64,000 bases of DNA, taken from NCBI GenBank assembly GCA_942159475.1, contig OW804095.1:150092808-150156807 (forward strand). Reading direction: 5' to 3'. The notes beneath the pieces are model-generated. The model was not told the origin of the DNA, did not search any database, and saw only the letters and a list, made by a program, of their open reading frames with translations. Shown one piece after another: positions 1-11,817 of the stretch (position 1 is its first letter; each line of letters starts with the position of its first letter). The DNA is from Sthenelais limicola (taxonomy: Eukaryota; Annelida; Polychaeta; Phyllodocida; Sigalionidae). Position numbers and translations under genes: made by a program.

Positions 1-9
1 ATATTTTTC

Positions 10-15
10 TTTATT
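10..15 (-). terminator. Candidate polyadenylation signal of the EF-hand gene
   Basis: The plus-strand TTTATT reads AATAAA on the minus strand, about 120 bases after the stop codon at 133-135. The 3' UTR would therefore run to or just beyond the window edge. Confidence 0.4.
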
Positions 16-132
16 AATATATAATGAAGATTCGTAACAAAACCGTAACAAAATGTTTTTGTAATAAATTGTTTGAGAGACTACATGATATTAATTGATG
101 AGGACGATGGGACAATAGGGGAATGGACTGAT

Positions 133-3100
133 TTACGCAGCCTCCAAGTAGGCAGCTGCTGCGTCGACGAATTCGGCGAAGGAGATGCCGTCCCCGGTCT
201 GGTGGCAACTGGCGATGAGGGCGGCGGCATCCAGGTCGGCGAGGTCTTCACCTTGGGCGGCCACGAGTTCCAGGAGGTTCTCACTGGTGATGTAACCAGT
301 TCCGTCGGTATCCATGTCCATGAAAGCGATCCTAAGATTCCTCAAGCTGTAGAGAAAGGGCAAGACATGTACAGGCCGTCATAACATAACACCAAATGCA
401 CATATTCTCTAGCCTTAAACCCTGCCCACACACAGCCGATTTGCCTCCCGATTGCCCCCCGATTTGGGTCTCCCGATGAATCCTAGGGTTTCATTTCCAA
501 TCCTGGTTTATATTATTTCAAAAACATAAACCAGGTTTTCAAATGAAGTCATAGGATTCATTGGGGGACCAAAATCGGGGAGCAATCGGGAGCCAAATCG
601 GCTTTGTGTGTCCACGGCTTAAGCCATGATAAATATGCATAGAAATGACAGAAACTAGAGCCGGCTTCTGAGGCCCACACACGCACACATCAGGATACAA
701 ACAAGCTCGGGCATGGAGTTACTTTTAATTAATTACATTAATTCAGAAAGTACAGCAGCTTCTTGCACCGTTTTAAGTTACCTCGATATTATATGCATTA
801 TATTATAACAAGTAAAATAACTTGTGATATTATATGCATTATATTATAACAAGTAAAATAACTTGTGATATTATATGCATTATATTATAACAAGTAAAAT
901 AACTTGTGATATTATATGCATTATATTATAACAAGTAAAATAACTTGTGATATTATATGCATTATATCATAACAAGTAAAATAACTTGTGATATTATATG
1001 CATTATATTATAACAAGTAAAATAACTTGTGATATTATATGCATTGTATTATAACAAGTAAAATAACTTGTGATATTATATGCATTATATTATAACAAGT
1101 AAAATAACTTGTGATATTATATGCATTCTATTATAACAAGTAAAATAACTTGTGATATTATATGCATTATATTATAACAAGTAAAATAACTTGTGATATT
1201 ATATGCATTATATTATAACAAGTAAAATAACTTGCTGCCGCGCCTATAAAAAGTGCTCACTCGTTTGTATTTGACTTTACCTACATAATTACTTAATAGC
1301 TAATACCACCGCCTAGCGTGTTCTTTAGCTTCATTGCTATAAGCTGTGATCCTTGATCACCTGTTAACTCTCGATAGTGTCAGTTGATTTCTCACTTGAT
1401 TAATATTTCATCATGTCCATCAATGTATTTACTCATTCCATAAACTACTATGTTAGCGTTAAGTTTCACGCGTTTTTATTGTAACGACATTCAAAGACCA
1501 TACGTCGGCAGTCATAGGAAGACCTGACTTCTATGCCTCAGAATTGACCGACCCATTGTAACAACATTCGCAATAAGAATTTTTGAATTTGAATTTGAAT
1601 TTGAGTTACGCCACACTGCATGAAAGTACGCAAGCGCTTTTGTGTATTGTGCTCAGTGGTGAGATCCTGTCAGGGCTCACCAACGTAGGCCTACTTGAGA
1701 TAAATTTGGAACCTACGAATGTTTTGACCCCCCCCCCCCCCCCCCCCCACTGATTTACCTATTTGGTATCACATCAAATAAATAACAAAGAAAGAAACTT
1801 TCAAACATAAAATGTTATATCTTATAGCTACAGATTAATCTACTTCATCGAACAGGCATATCCAAACTGATGGTATATTGTTTTTATGTTTTACTTGTTT
1901 CACTTAATTGGGATTATGTACTGACTCATATACTGTAAACGTATTTATTTTCGCGCAGATAAATTTTCGCGCACTAAATAATTTGACAGCTTTTCGCGTG
2001 GATTTAAGTTCGCGCAGCAAGGAAGTCTCACACCTTGTTTATGCAATAGTTATACGTTTCGAGCAGGATTTATTTTCGCGCACAAAGGTGGGTGCGCGAA
2101 AATAGCGAAAATAAATACTGCGCGAACATTAATACATTTACAGTACTGTTGGAATCTGCATCTATTTGAGAGTATTTGCATCTAAATAAGTGTGTAGGGT
2201 AAGTGGAATCCAAAAGGATTATACTTACACCTTTAGCTTGACATAAGACCCAATAACAGCGACGGCGAATTCTTCGAAGCCGATCTGTCCAGTGCCATCA
2301 GCATCACAAACTGCGACAAGCGCCTGAAATAAGAAGGAAATATTTTCATTATTAACTTTAATATTCAAACATAACGCATTATGTATACCATTAATTCATA
2401 TCTATTATTATCATGGGTATATAATCTTAATTAAAAAAATGGTAGCGAATATAAATATAGATGAAATGCCACAAAGTTAAATTTATATTCTACTATCCGG
2501 ATTCTATTAGAATTTCTATATCGATATATCTATGCAACTGGCAAACAACCCTCATTTGGCATAATATTTGTGGGCATATGATACAGTGTTTATTCTTAAC
2601 TAATTGTCCTTTTCTCTCAGTCATTAAAAATTGTTCTAAATATGTTATAGCATTCGTTCCCGGCTGCATATGAATTACTTCAAGAGGTACTATTTGACAT
2701 ACTATTTCCAAGTCACGTATACAGGACTAAATGACGCCACTGTCCTACTCGGAGTTAGTACTGTAAAGTGACACATTTTTATTGCGCAGAAATATGATGA
2801 TGTATAAGGGTCTGTGATAAGGATTGTCATGGCGACGTTACATAACCGATTGGGCTATATGTGAATTATCCGTATAGCAAACAACGTGGTCAGAAGGGCA
2901 ATCCCCGAACAGAACGTTATCATATGGGTCAGATTTCCAGAAAATGTACAATTCACCTTCACCTATCCTCTCAAATAACCCAAATTTCAGACAAAAATAA
3001 AGTTCAAATACAGTTCAACCTAACCAAACAGATTGCTAGAATCAATGCAATGCCGGATATACTAGAATTTACCTAGTATTGACAAAATTGCAGTCTAATT

Positions 3101-6100
3101 TAGCAGATTTTACTAAATGTGTAGAGCTGCCAATTGTACATTTTCTGAAAATCTGACCCATATGGCTCTACGACTGCGTTATTTAGGCGTTATTGACATT
3201 GGCGTAATCCACCGTGGGTTATTGATTTGCCAAATATTCGTGCCACTCTCATCAGCGTAGTGACGCCAGGTCTTTGCCCCTCAGAGTTACTACAAATTCA
3301 TAGAGTGAGGTATATGGGAACTTTGACCCATTGACTTCACACGCCCACACCATTGACTTCAATGGCATTTAGGCCAAAAGAAAATAGGTATGTTTCCGAT
3401 TATATCTGGCTGAAAACTAGGTAGGGTGGGGGTGGTAACTTTTTTTTTTTTTAATTTTTTGTTGTTGGAAACCAAGTCTCCAGGAACTGAAAAAAATGTC
3501 TATTTCATAACAATAGTTGTTTTAAACATGGGAAATGTGCTTTTTGACAGTTCCGGGTTAGGAAAACCCGTTTTCCTGCTTTTATAAGCTTTTTTTGTCA
3601 AAAATTCAAAAAAAAGTAAGATATGATAATACAAAAGATATGATAATACAAAAAATTCAGGTATGGTAAAAAAATATTTAGGTAGGGTAAGGTTTTTGTA
3701 GGTAGGGGTGTGTGTGTGGGGGGGGGGGGGGGGTAAATCGAAAACACACCTATTTTTTTTTGGCCTTATAGATATACCAACATATACGAGGAATGAGAGA
3801 TTTGGGGACCGCAGAGATAGCAATTGTTGCATAATGTCCAGACAGGCTTTCCCGCCAAAACGATGCCACATGTCTGTAAATGAGCTGGAAATATGCCAGG
3901 GATTTTCTTCAGGTTCTGGAGGCGTCAATCTGGTACATGACTAATACTTGATACTTATTATTGCATGGCATTTTATCCTTTTGTCTTCAGCAGTTTGTTC
4001 ATTATGTAGAAATATAGTGAGGACATAAATGAATTATTAGCATAGTTTTACCTAACTATCACTAGTGAAGGTTTATGCCTTTGTTTAATCCCTAGATATT
4101 TGGGTCAGATTTTCAGAAAATGTACAATTCAACTTCACCAGTCCTCTCAAATAACCCAAATTTTAGACGAAAATAAAGTTCAAAATACAGTTTAACCTAA
4201 CCAAAGTGATTGCTAGAATCAATGCAATGCCGAATATACTCGAATTTGCCTAGTATTGACCAAATTGCAGCCTAATTGAGTAGAATTTACTAAATGTGTA
4301 CAGCTCCCAATTGTACATTTTCTGAAAATCTGACCCATTTGATAATTAATGATAGGTATTTATTTTTGTCCCGATATCTTTTTTTTTTAAACATATCTTT
4401 ATTCAGGTAGATAAGTGGAGGCATATATGCCAAAACAAACAGAAGAGGCTCGGGTAAACCCGATATTCCGCCTAACCCTGAATTTTCGCTATTAACTATT
4501 GATCACAAATATGGCAGGTATTGGTAACTAATACATACATATCGATTCAATAAGTGGTGGTGGTGATGGTAATAATGAGATGATTAAATGCCCCGTTTCA
4601 TATATAAATACGAATTACCCCGTTCCCAACCAGGGAAATCATTGGCAATGAATCTTGGTCTAGCGGAACTTTTATCTTCCATTGCGACAGATTACAAATT
4701 GTATTATACTTCGGGAGACTTGAATTTATTCTCGCTTAAAATAATGATAACGACATGAATATATCAGGCCCTCATACATAAAGCCTGTAATTGGACAGAA
4801 ATATTAGCATCTTATGCGTGGATCATTCCATAGATAATGATGATCCCTACGTAATTAGTTATGAGGCTGCTTATCAGCATGCTCTTGAAACCATAAGCCA
4901 TGATCCTACATTGCCATATATGGTATGGTCCCACGTGAATAGGGTTGCATATCTGTGTGACGTGTACATTCGTTATCTGGTCAAACCACTTAAGCCGGCT
5001 ACATGTGGCGTAAAAAGCGTTAATCAAATGAGCGCGCAGACAAGAGTTGAATAGGACGCCCTATATGGGTCAGATTTTCATAAAATGTACAATTCAACTT
5101 CACCAATCTTCCCAAATAACCCAAATTTTAGACGAAAATAAAGTTCAAAATACATATCAACCTAACCAAACAAATTGCTAGAATCAAGGCAATGCCAAAT
5201 AGACTCGAATTTAGCTAGTATTGGCCAAGTTGCATCCTAATTTAGCACAATTCACTAAATGTGTACAACTACCAATTGTACATTTTCTGAAAATCTGACC
5301 CATATCCCTGCTGGCAGACCAGCCTGATTAACCCATGTTGCATTGGTTCTACCTTCCACATATAAACATGTGCGATGGCAGAATAACGAATAAACTCTAA
5401 TAACGAATAAATATCTAATCAAGGCAACTTACATCCATCAATGAGAATTTTTGTTAGAATGGCAAACCGGGAAATAGCTTTGATGCCTCAAATCTAGGGG
5501 AATATATTATAATAAAAAAAAACCTCTAACAATTGTAAAACCGTGTTCAATCACTGTGAGTAACCAGTCTGTTTAAGTTCAAGATGATATTTCCGAGAAT
5601 TTATCGATTATCCGATAGTTTTGTTATAACTATTTAGTTGTAGTTTCTGCCGAATAAGCACGAGCTACTTGCAGACTTACGTTTAAATACGGTCTTAAAA
5701 CCTTCCGGAAAGGAAAAAAACGGAAGATATGTGCAAAATAAATTGATCCAAGATCGAAATCGGGAAATTCAAGAACCCGGCCTGGAAATCATTAATTACT
5801 CTTACAAGTTTAAAAGTAAATTTTGATAGGGGCCTACTATATATCAAGCTTTAACGACTCTAAAATGCATTTTGATTCATGCACGCAGGCCTTTAAAAAG
5901 AACCCCAAATTGAGATTAAAAGGAAGACAAGTGATATAGCGGGAATTAAACGCTCCTAAATACTATTTAATTTAAATACACGAATTCTCTTATTAGTAAA
6001 GTAATATCCTTTTTATTAGGTTCCCCATGCGTCCAACATAGAACAACCCAGATTTAGCTCAGTCTTACGCCAAAGCTAAAATGCGCTAGCATAACATAAA

Positions 6101-6484
6101 AAATGTATATCTTAACCTCTGACACATTTCCGCATGTACCCTGCATATTGAACGTATTTGAACAAAAGACAATCCTTCAAATGCGCTAACAATGTCTATA
6201 ATCCTCTTTAAAACACAATGAAACGTAACGCAATGGAAATAATTATGGAAATAATCAAAATTAATGTGTGTCTAGTGCTATTTTGTGATTTTGACCTTAA
6301 TACTCAAAGTCATGTATAAAATAAATACCTCAACGTCAGCAGCGGTTGGCTGGAACCCTGCAGCTACACAGACATCCAGGAGGTCGGCGGGAGTGATGAC
6401 GCCATCCCCGTCGACATCAACGGTGTCAAAAGCCTCCCTAAGCGTCAGCCTGAGTTCGGCTTCGTTGATTGTGTAGCGTGGCAT
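133..6484 (-). CDS. EF-hand calcium-binding protein, troponin C/calmodulin-like, 3 exons
   Basis: Coding exons are 6329-6484, 2229-2323 and 133-346, giving 154 residues. Exon 1 starts at the ATG at 6484-6482 and ends on a codon boundary before donor GTATTT. Exon 2 follows acceptor TTATTTCAG and ends before donor GTAAGT with two bases over. Exon 3 follows TTTCTCTACAG and supplies the third base, so all phases agree. Four EF-hand positions are visible: loop 1 (residues 23-34, DVDGDGVITPAD), loop 2 (59-70, DADGTGQIGFEE), loop 3 (96-107, Asn at position 12) and a degenerate loop 4 (about 131-142). Only loop 2 has all usual ligands including the final Glu. Length and four-hand layout fit troponin C or calmodulin relatives, which bind calcium and switch contractile or signalling partners in the cytoplasm. 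The family is well supported; the exact orthologue is inferred. The introns (347-2228 and 2324-6328) carry satellite and MITE insertions. Confidence 0.85.
419..618. mobile_element. 200-bp MITE flanked by TTAA, in intron 2 of the EF-hand gene
   Basis: The two halves are inverted copies. The left end has CCCACACACAGCCGATTTG, and the right end carries the near-complement with CCAAATCGGC and TGTGTGTCC. TTAA occurs at 415-418 and again at 619-622, as expected for piggyBac- or Kolobok-type insertion. There is no coding capacity, so this is a non-autonomous element. Confidence 0.7.
785..1234. repeat. 41-bp tandem satellite, about 11 copies
   Basis: A 41-base unit repeats head to tail with very few substitutions, within intron 2 of the EF-hand gene. 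Each unit contains the inverted pair ACAAGT and ACTTGT separated by a few A/T bases, so single strands could fold into serial hairpins. Near identity of the copies indicates recent expansion or homogenisation. Confidence 0.95.
1507..1606 (+). repeat. Possible retroposon 3' end with (GAATTT)n tail
   Basis: A short unique stretch ends in AATAAGAATTT followed by three copies of a GAATTT unit (about 1576-1604). Short tandem tails of this type are typical of LINE or LINE-mobilised SINE 3' ends. No coding part remains, so the family cannot be named. Confidence 0.35.
1728..1748. repeat. Poly-C tract, 21 bases
   Basis: Uninterrupted run of about 21 cytosines in intron 2 of the EF-hand gene. The exact length is likely uncertain in any assembly. 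Confidence 0.9.
1933..2143. mobile_element. About 210-bp MITE with TTTTCGCGC motifs and TA flanks
   Basis: The ends are inverted (CTGTAAACGTATTTA on the left, TAATACATTTACAG on the right), and TA precedes and follows the element, as in Tc1/mariner-type insertion. The interior is dominated by repeats of TTTTCGCGC on both strands. The 65-codon open frame across it is incidental. Confidence 0.6.
2926..3159. mobile_element. GGGTCAG MITE (family A), copy 1
   Basis: About 235 bases with 28-bp terminal inverted repeats that begin GGGTCAGATTTTCAGAAAA and end in the complement. ATAT occurs immediately on both sides (4-bp target duplication). It has no coding capacity. About 20 copies of this family, in both orientations, lie in the window. 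It is inserted in intron 1 of the EF-hand gene. The transposase source cannot be named from the sequence. Confidence 0.85.
3372..3765. mobile_element. GGCCAAAA-ended MITE (family C), copy 1
   Basis: Ends are inverted: GGCCAAAAGAAAATAGG on the left and CACACCTATTTTTTTTTGG followed by CC on the right. TTA flanks both sides (3369-3371 and 3766-3768). The interior includes a run of about 17 G. A second copy lies at 7426-7774 flanked by CTA. The 3-bp target duplications resemble PIF/Harbinger insertions. The 142- and 78-codon frames across it are not credible genes. Confidence 0.75.
4102..4336. mobile_element. GGGTCAG MITE (family A), copy 2
   Basis: 235 bases with the family terminal inverted repeats. 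It is flanked by ATTT on both sides. Confidence 0.85.
5067..5301. mobile_element. GGGTCAG MITE (family A), copy 3
   Basis: 235 bases, ATAT on both sides, in intron 1 of the EF-hand gene. The rest of this intron (5302-6328) shows nothing recognisable. Confidence 0.85.
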
Positions 6485-6526
6485 GATTACAGTTGGTGGT
6501 GTGGAACGCTGGATGAGAAACTGGCC

Positions 6527-6587
6527 TTTATACTACAACGACTAGCGCGAGTGGACGAAGTCCAAGCCGCGAGGCTGGCCTTTTATA
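6527..6587 (-). promoter_or_regulatory. Candidate TATA boxes of the EF-hand gene
   Basis: On the minus strand TATAAA occurs at 6587-6582 and again at 6532-6527, about 98 and 43 bases before the ATG. Both sit in the same local context (GTATAAA followed by GGCCAG), as if the promoter had been locally duplicated. The upstream copy is the better placed one, leaving a 5' UTR of roughly 70 bases. A strong TATA box suits a highly expressed tissue-specific gene, but no expression evidence is available here. Confidence 0.5.
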
Positions 6588-6768
6588 CGATCGCTTATCT
6601 TAACGCTTATCTTTGGCTAATTAGCCACAGGTAAGAATTGACCACACGTTATAAACATGAGTCATAATAGGTTGTGGGCGTCTGAAATCGATTTATTTGG
6701 TCTAAAACCAAACTGGTTTTTGTAAAGCAGATTTTCTTTTTCCAAGTAGTCTGAGACCTAGCCCAGGT

Positions 6769-7290
6769 AACAATTAACGTTAAAATGAGGTTGATTCACG
6801 TCAATCAAAGGTGAATTTATTAACGTCAATGTTTTGACGTGAACTTAACCTCAATTTTATGTTAATCGTGTTAATGTTATAATATTCGCGTCAATCTAAC
6901 GTTAACTGAACGTGAATTTCTTAACATTAATTTCTCAACATTAAGTCAATGTTGACTCAACATTAACACTCTTGACTTCAATTTTTTAACATTGATTTAC
7001 CAATTGATCAATGTTAATAATTTTGACGTCAATATTTTAACATTAACTTACCGATCGATCAACGTTAATATTTTTGACATACATTTTTTAATGTTAACTT
7101 ACCAATTGATCAATGTTAATAATTTTGATGTCAACTTTTTAACATTAACTTACCAATCAATCGACGTTGATATTTTTTACATACATTTTTTTACCTGAAC
7201 TAACTGATAAATCAACGTGAATATTTTTCATATCAATTCTTTTAACCATACCGTACTGATAAATCAGCGTTGATAGCTCTAACAGCATAT
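6769..7290. repeat. Degenerate repeat region rich in AACGTTAA/TTGACGTCAA
   Basis: The first part (about 6775-6865) is an imperfect inverted repeat whose arms contain GAGGTT and CACGTCAA. From about 6998 to 7200 a 51-bp unit is repeated roughly four times with divergence, each containing GATCAATGTTAAT and TTAACATTAACTTACC. Open frames crossing it are low-complexity artefacts. Confidence 0.6.
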
Positions 7291-7425
7291 TCTTTTAACT
7301 TTTATGTCTGCTCTTCTAAGTTTTAAGATGTATAGGGGCCTAAATATGTCAAATATAATGTCAAACAATATCACTGGGATATCTGTGAAAAGTTTGGTAG
7401 ACTTTAAATCAATTCCGATTGGCTA

Positions 7426-7774
7426 GGCCAAAAAAAAAATAGGTGTGTTTCCGATTTATCTGGCTGAAAACTAGGTTGGGGGGGGGTAACTTTTTTTTTT
7501 GTTATTTTTTTTTGTTTGGAAACCACCTCCCAGGAACTGAAAAAAATGTCTTTTTCATAACAATAGTTGTTTTGAACATGGGAAATGTGCCTTTTGACAG
7601 TTCCGAGTTAGGAAAACCCGTTTTCCTGCTTTTATAAGCTTTTTTTGTCAAAAAATCCAAAAAAAGTAAGATATGATGGGGAAAAAATCAGGTATGGTAA
7701 AAAAAAATTTAGGTAGGATAAGGTTTTTCTAGGTAGGGGGGGTAAATCGGAAACACACCTATTTTTTTTTGGCC
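7426..7774. mobile_element. GGCCAAAA-ended MITE (family C), copy 2
   Basis: 349 bases closely related to the element at 3372-3765, with inverted ends reading GGCCAAAAAAAAAATAGG and the complement. It is flanked by CTA at 7423-7425 and 7775-7777. Confidence 0.8.
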
Positions 7775-8211
7775 CTATATAACTATCAGAGGTTCATGTG
7801 TAGTTGGAGTAGCTCAAGGAAATATTACTAATAAATATCACTGTCAAAATACGACTAAAAATTCACATTACACATATAAAAACTGGTGGTCAATTCCTAC
7901 GAAACTGGTATAAACAAAAACGTTTTTTATGGATTTTTCATTATAAATTCTTTAGAAACTTTTTCACAATAGTTCATGGCTTCAGGCTCGTTGAGGTGAA
8001 TTTCCTCAGGATATTAGTAGACAACATCATTTATGCAACACTCCACGTTTCTCTATCAGGCGTGAAATATTCAAATCTAGTGAGTTGTCAAATCAGTAAT
8101 ACATGAACCCCTTCACACTCTCTTTATCGTGATCCTAGTCCCCCATTAGGTATATCTGCCATGGAGTGTCTTGTTCTCAATGGGAACCTATTACTGTTTG
8201 TTTATGTATAT

Positions 8212-8858
8212 GGGTGATATTTTCAGAAAATGTACAATTGTGACCCGTTTTATTAAAATGAGTCATAAGTCGCAAAATTTGTATTTTGGGATATCACGAT
8301 ATTTGAAAAGAGAGGATCAAGCTGATTCCAATGATAGTAAACACTAGGACATCTAATAAGTATTCCTTATTTTAAGTTAGATATTTTTATTTTTGAAAGA
8401 AAAAGTTTGCAATATTTCTGGATGGGTAACTGCCAGTAAAGTAACTGAATATAGTCCATACAAAGGCCTTCAAAACGCAAGGATATATGTAATGCAATGT
8501 CCCGACATTTGTTACATGGGTTCATATGACTATAAGTGCTAAACCCTCCAAAAATCAGAACATTTCAATAAAGAGATCTTGTGAATAAAACACTTTGAAA
8601 AATATCAATTTTTGCGACTTATGACTCATTTTCCTGGAACACATCACAATTGGCAGCTGTACACATTTAGTAAATTCTGCTAAATCAGGCTGCAATTTGG
8701 TCAATACTGGGTATATTCGAGTATATTCGGCATGGCAATGATTCTAGCAATCTGTTTGGTTAGGGTGAATTGTAATTTGAAATTTATTTTCATCTGAAAT
8801 TTGGGTTATTTGAGAGGATTAATAAAGGTGAATTGTACATTTTCTGAAAATCTGACCC
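8212..8858. mobile_element. GGGTCAG MITE (family A), copy 4, split by another MITE
   Basis: ATAT flanks both ends (8208-8211 and 8859-8862). The element is interrupted at 8240-8647 by a family B MITE. Removing the insert and one AATT leaves 235 bases, the normal family A length. Confidence 0.85.
8240..8647. mobile_element. GTGATGTG-ended MITE (family B), copy 1, nested
   Basis: 408 bases with inverted ends carrying AATGAGTCATAAGTCGC on the left and GCGACTTATGACTCATTTT on the right, inside a family A element. AATT is duplicated on both sides (8236-8239 and 8648-8651). Two relatives lie at 42288-42759 and 42980-43355. Confidence 0.85.
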
Positions 8859-9188
8859 ATATATGTTAATCAGTACCATTGATTTGCAAAGGCAAAATCA
8901 ATAGATAAAGTGTGCTATATTTACCAACGAAAAACAAGGAAGAGATGTATAGTACAACTGTCCTCTGACATAGGTTGATATATAATAATGATGTAATACT
9001 CTAATAATCATGTAATGACTGTCATGTCTCTATGGGTGAGGAAATTATTCCAGAGACATTGTCACTGACCAATCTAACGTTTTATATCACATCAATCCTA
9101 CAGAGTATAAGGCTAGATATATACTGAGGAAATCATAGAATTAATGAAAGGACTCTTTCACTATTCATGATACATAATCAACTCTTGC
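8859..9188. other. Intergenic, nothing recognised
   Basis: AT-rich sequence without gene, repeat or motif that I can support. Confidence 0.5.
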
Positions 9189-10847
9189 AGAGAGCGGGGA
9201 TAGAGAGGGACAGAGAGCGGGGATAGAGAGGGACAGAGAGCGGGGATAGAGAGGGACAGAGAGTGGGGATAGAGAGGGACAGAGAGCGGGGATAGAGAGG
9301 GACAGAGAGTGGGGATAGAGAGGGACAGAGAGCGGGGATAGAGAGGGACAGAGAGCGGGAATAGAGAGGGACAGAGAGTGGGGATAGAGAGGGACAGAGA
9401 GCGGGGATAGAGAGGGACAGAGAGTGGGGATAGAGAGGGACAGAGAGTGGGGATAGAGAGGGACAGAGAGTGGGGATAGAGAGGGACAGAGAGTGAGGAT
9501 AGAGAGGGACAGAGAGCGGGGATAGAGAGGGACAGAGAGCGGGGATAGAGAGGGACAGAGAGCGGGGATAGAGAGGGACAGAGAGTGGGGATAGAGAGGG
9601 ACAGAGAGTGGGGATAGAGAGGGACAGAGAGTGGGGATAGAGAGGGACAGAGAGCGGGGATAGAGAGGGGCAGAGAGCGGGGATAGAGAGGGACAGAGAG
9701 CGGGGATAGAGAGGGAAAGACAGCGGGGATAGAGAGGGACAGAGAGTGGGGATAGAGAGGGACAGAGAGCGGGGATAGAGAGGGACAGAGAGCGGGTATA
9801 GAGAGGGACAGAGAGCGGGGATAGAGAGGGAAAGACAGCGGGTATAGAGAGGGACAGAGAGCGGGGATAGAGAGGGACAGAGAGCGGGTATAGAGAGGGA
9901 AAGACAGCGGGGATAGAGAGGGACAGAGAGTGGGGATAGATAGGGACAGAGAGCGGGGATAGAGAGGGACAGAGAGCGGGTATAGAGAGGGAAAGACAGC
10001 GGGGATAGAGAGGGACAGAGAGCGGGGATAGAGGGGGACAGAGAGTGGGGATAGAGAGGGACAGAGAGCGGGGATAGAGAGGGACAGAGAGCGGGGATAG
10101 AGAGGGACAGAGAGTGGGTATAGAGAGGGAAAGACAGCGGGGATAGAGAGGGACAGAGAGCGGGGATAGAGAGGGACAGAGAGTGGGGATAGAGAGGGAC
10201 AGAGAGCGGGGATAGAGAGGGACAGAGAGCGGGGATAGAGAGGGACAGAGAGCGGGTATAGAGAGGGACAGAGAGTGGGGATAGAGAGGGACAGAGAGCG
10301 GGTATAGAGAGGGAAAGACAGCGGGGATAGAGAGGGACAGAGAGCGGGGATAGAGAGGGACAGAGAGCGGGGATAGAGAGGGACAGAGAGCGGGGATAGA
10401 GAGGGACAGAGAGTGGGGATAGAGAGGGACAGAGAGTGGGGATAGAGAGGGACAGAGAGCGGGGATAGAGAGGGACAGAGAGTGGGGATAGAGAGGGACA
10501 GAGAGCGGGGATAGAGAGGGACAGAGAGTGGGGATAGAGAGGGGCAGAGAGCGGGGATAGAGAGGGACAGAGAGCGGGGATAGAGAGGGACAGAGAGCGG
10601 GGATAGAGAGGGACAGAGAGCGGGGATAGAGAGGGAAAGACAGCGGGGATAGAGAGGGACAGAGAGCGGGGATAGAGAGGGACAGAGAGCGGGGATAGAG
10701 AGGGACAGAGAGCGGGGATAGAGAGGGAAAGACAGCGGGGATAGAGAGGGACAGAGAGCGGGGATAGAGAGGGACAGAGAGCGGGGATAGAGAGGGACAG
10801 AGAGCGGGGATAGAGAGGGACAGAGAGCGGGGATAGAGAGAGATATA
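9189..10847. repeat. 23-bp minisatellite, about 72 copies
   Basis: The unit is GCGGGGATAGAGAGGGACA plus GAGA, repeated head to tail with point variants (GTGGGG, GCGGGT, and GGAAAGACAGCG). Copies of the GGAAAGACAGCG variant are spaced by multiples of 23. Because 23 is not a multiple of three and the unit has no stop on the minus strand in any frame, all three minus frames are open for over 560 codons. They encode only a Ser/Leu/Pro repeat. I do not regard them as genes. Confidence 0.97.
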
Positions 10848-11817
10848 GGGCCCATTGTATAACAAAACGCTCGTAAGTGGTTCGCATCTCCTCGTTTCCT
10901 ATCACATCTTTTTTTAGTTACGAGGGACTTACGAGATATGACAGACTTACGAGGGGGGGTTGCATATAACAACCCTCGCAGCTATTTCGTAATTTGTATT
11001 AATCAACACATCGCATCTCCTCGTATCTTCTCGTATCTGAAGTTTGAATTGAATTGAAGAGTTTATTACGGTATTTGAACTTGGAATCGAGTAGTTCATT
11101 TGGTGTCTAACCATATCATATCATTTCTGGGACTTTCTGGGACAACGTCATTTATGTCCCACCGTCCGCGGAAATGCGGGATTCCCTAGCAACGCATCCT
11201 GCAAGAGTCCCTAGCAACGGAAAAGAGAGGGAGAGAGATCTACACAGTGGAATGGGTGAGTGAGTGAGTGAGGTAGTGAGTGATGGTTGCTTAATGCCTA
11301 TGACGACATCCGAGTGGAGTCATATTCACGGCACTCAGGGTTAGTGAGGGGAGAGAGATCAGGGGGGAAGGGGGAGAGCAAAGAAGCAGAGGGAGAGCGT
11401 GGGAGAAATCAGATATGTCGAATATATGTTTTGATGACGAATTTGATTCCCATGAAATGGTTCAAATCATTAAAAATGGCATTTATAAAGTAATAATTAA
11501 TGTACATGGTTTATATGTATACATATATTATATGTAATATACGTACTATGAACGTACTACGTACGTGTGTAACTATGTATATTGTAAATTCATATTTGAT
11601 GTTCATGCATGTAGCCCATTGCAATTTTATATGACATCAGTTATAGCTGTGCATCTTGTTTTATATAAAGAATTTGCCAAATTTAATGGTAATGGTGATG
11701 CCAATAAAAGTGGAAATACCATTATTCTAAATGAAAAAGAAAGCTGTATAAATCCTCACTTAAAATGCCCCGGGGACATATGGTGGTGTCTATTAGAATA
11801 GAGGTACTGGGAGAATT

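Noticed and set aside
9161..10972. Three minus-strand frames of 566-603 codons
   Set aside because: They are the same 23-bp minisatellite read in three frames; there is no start context, domain or splice structure.
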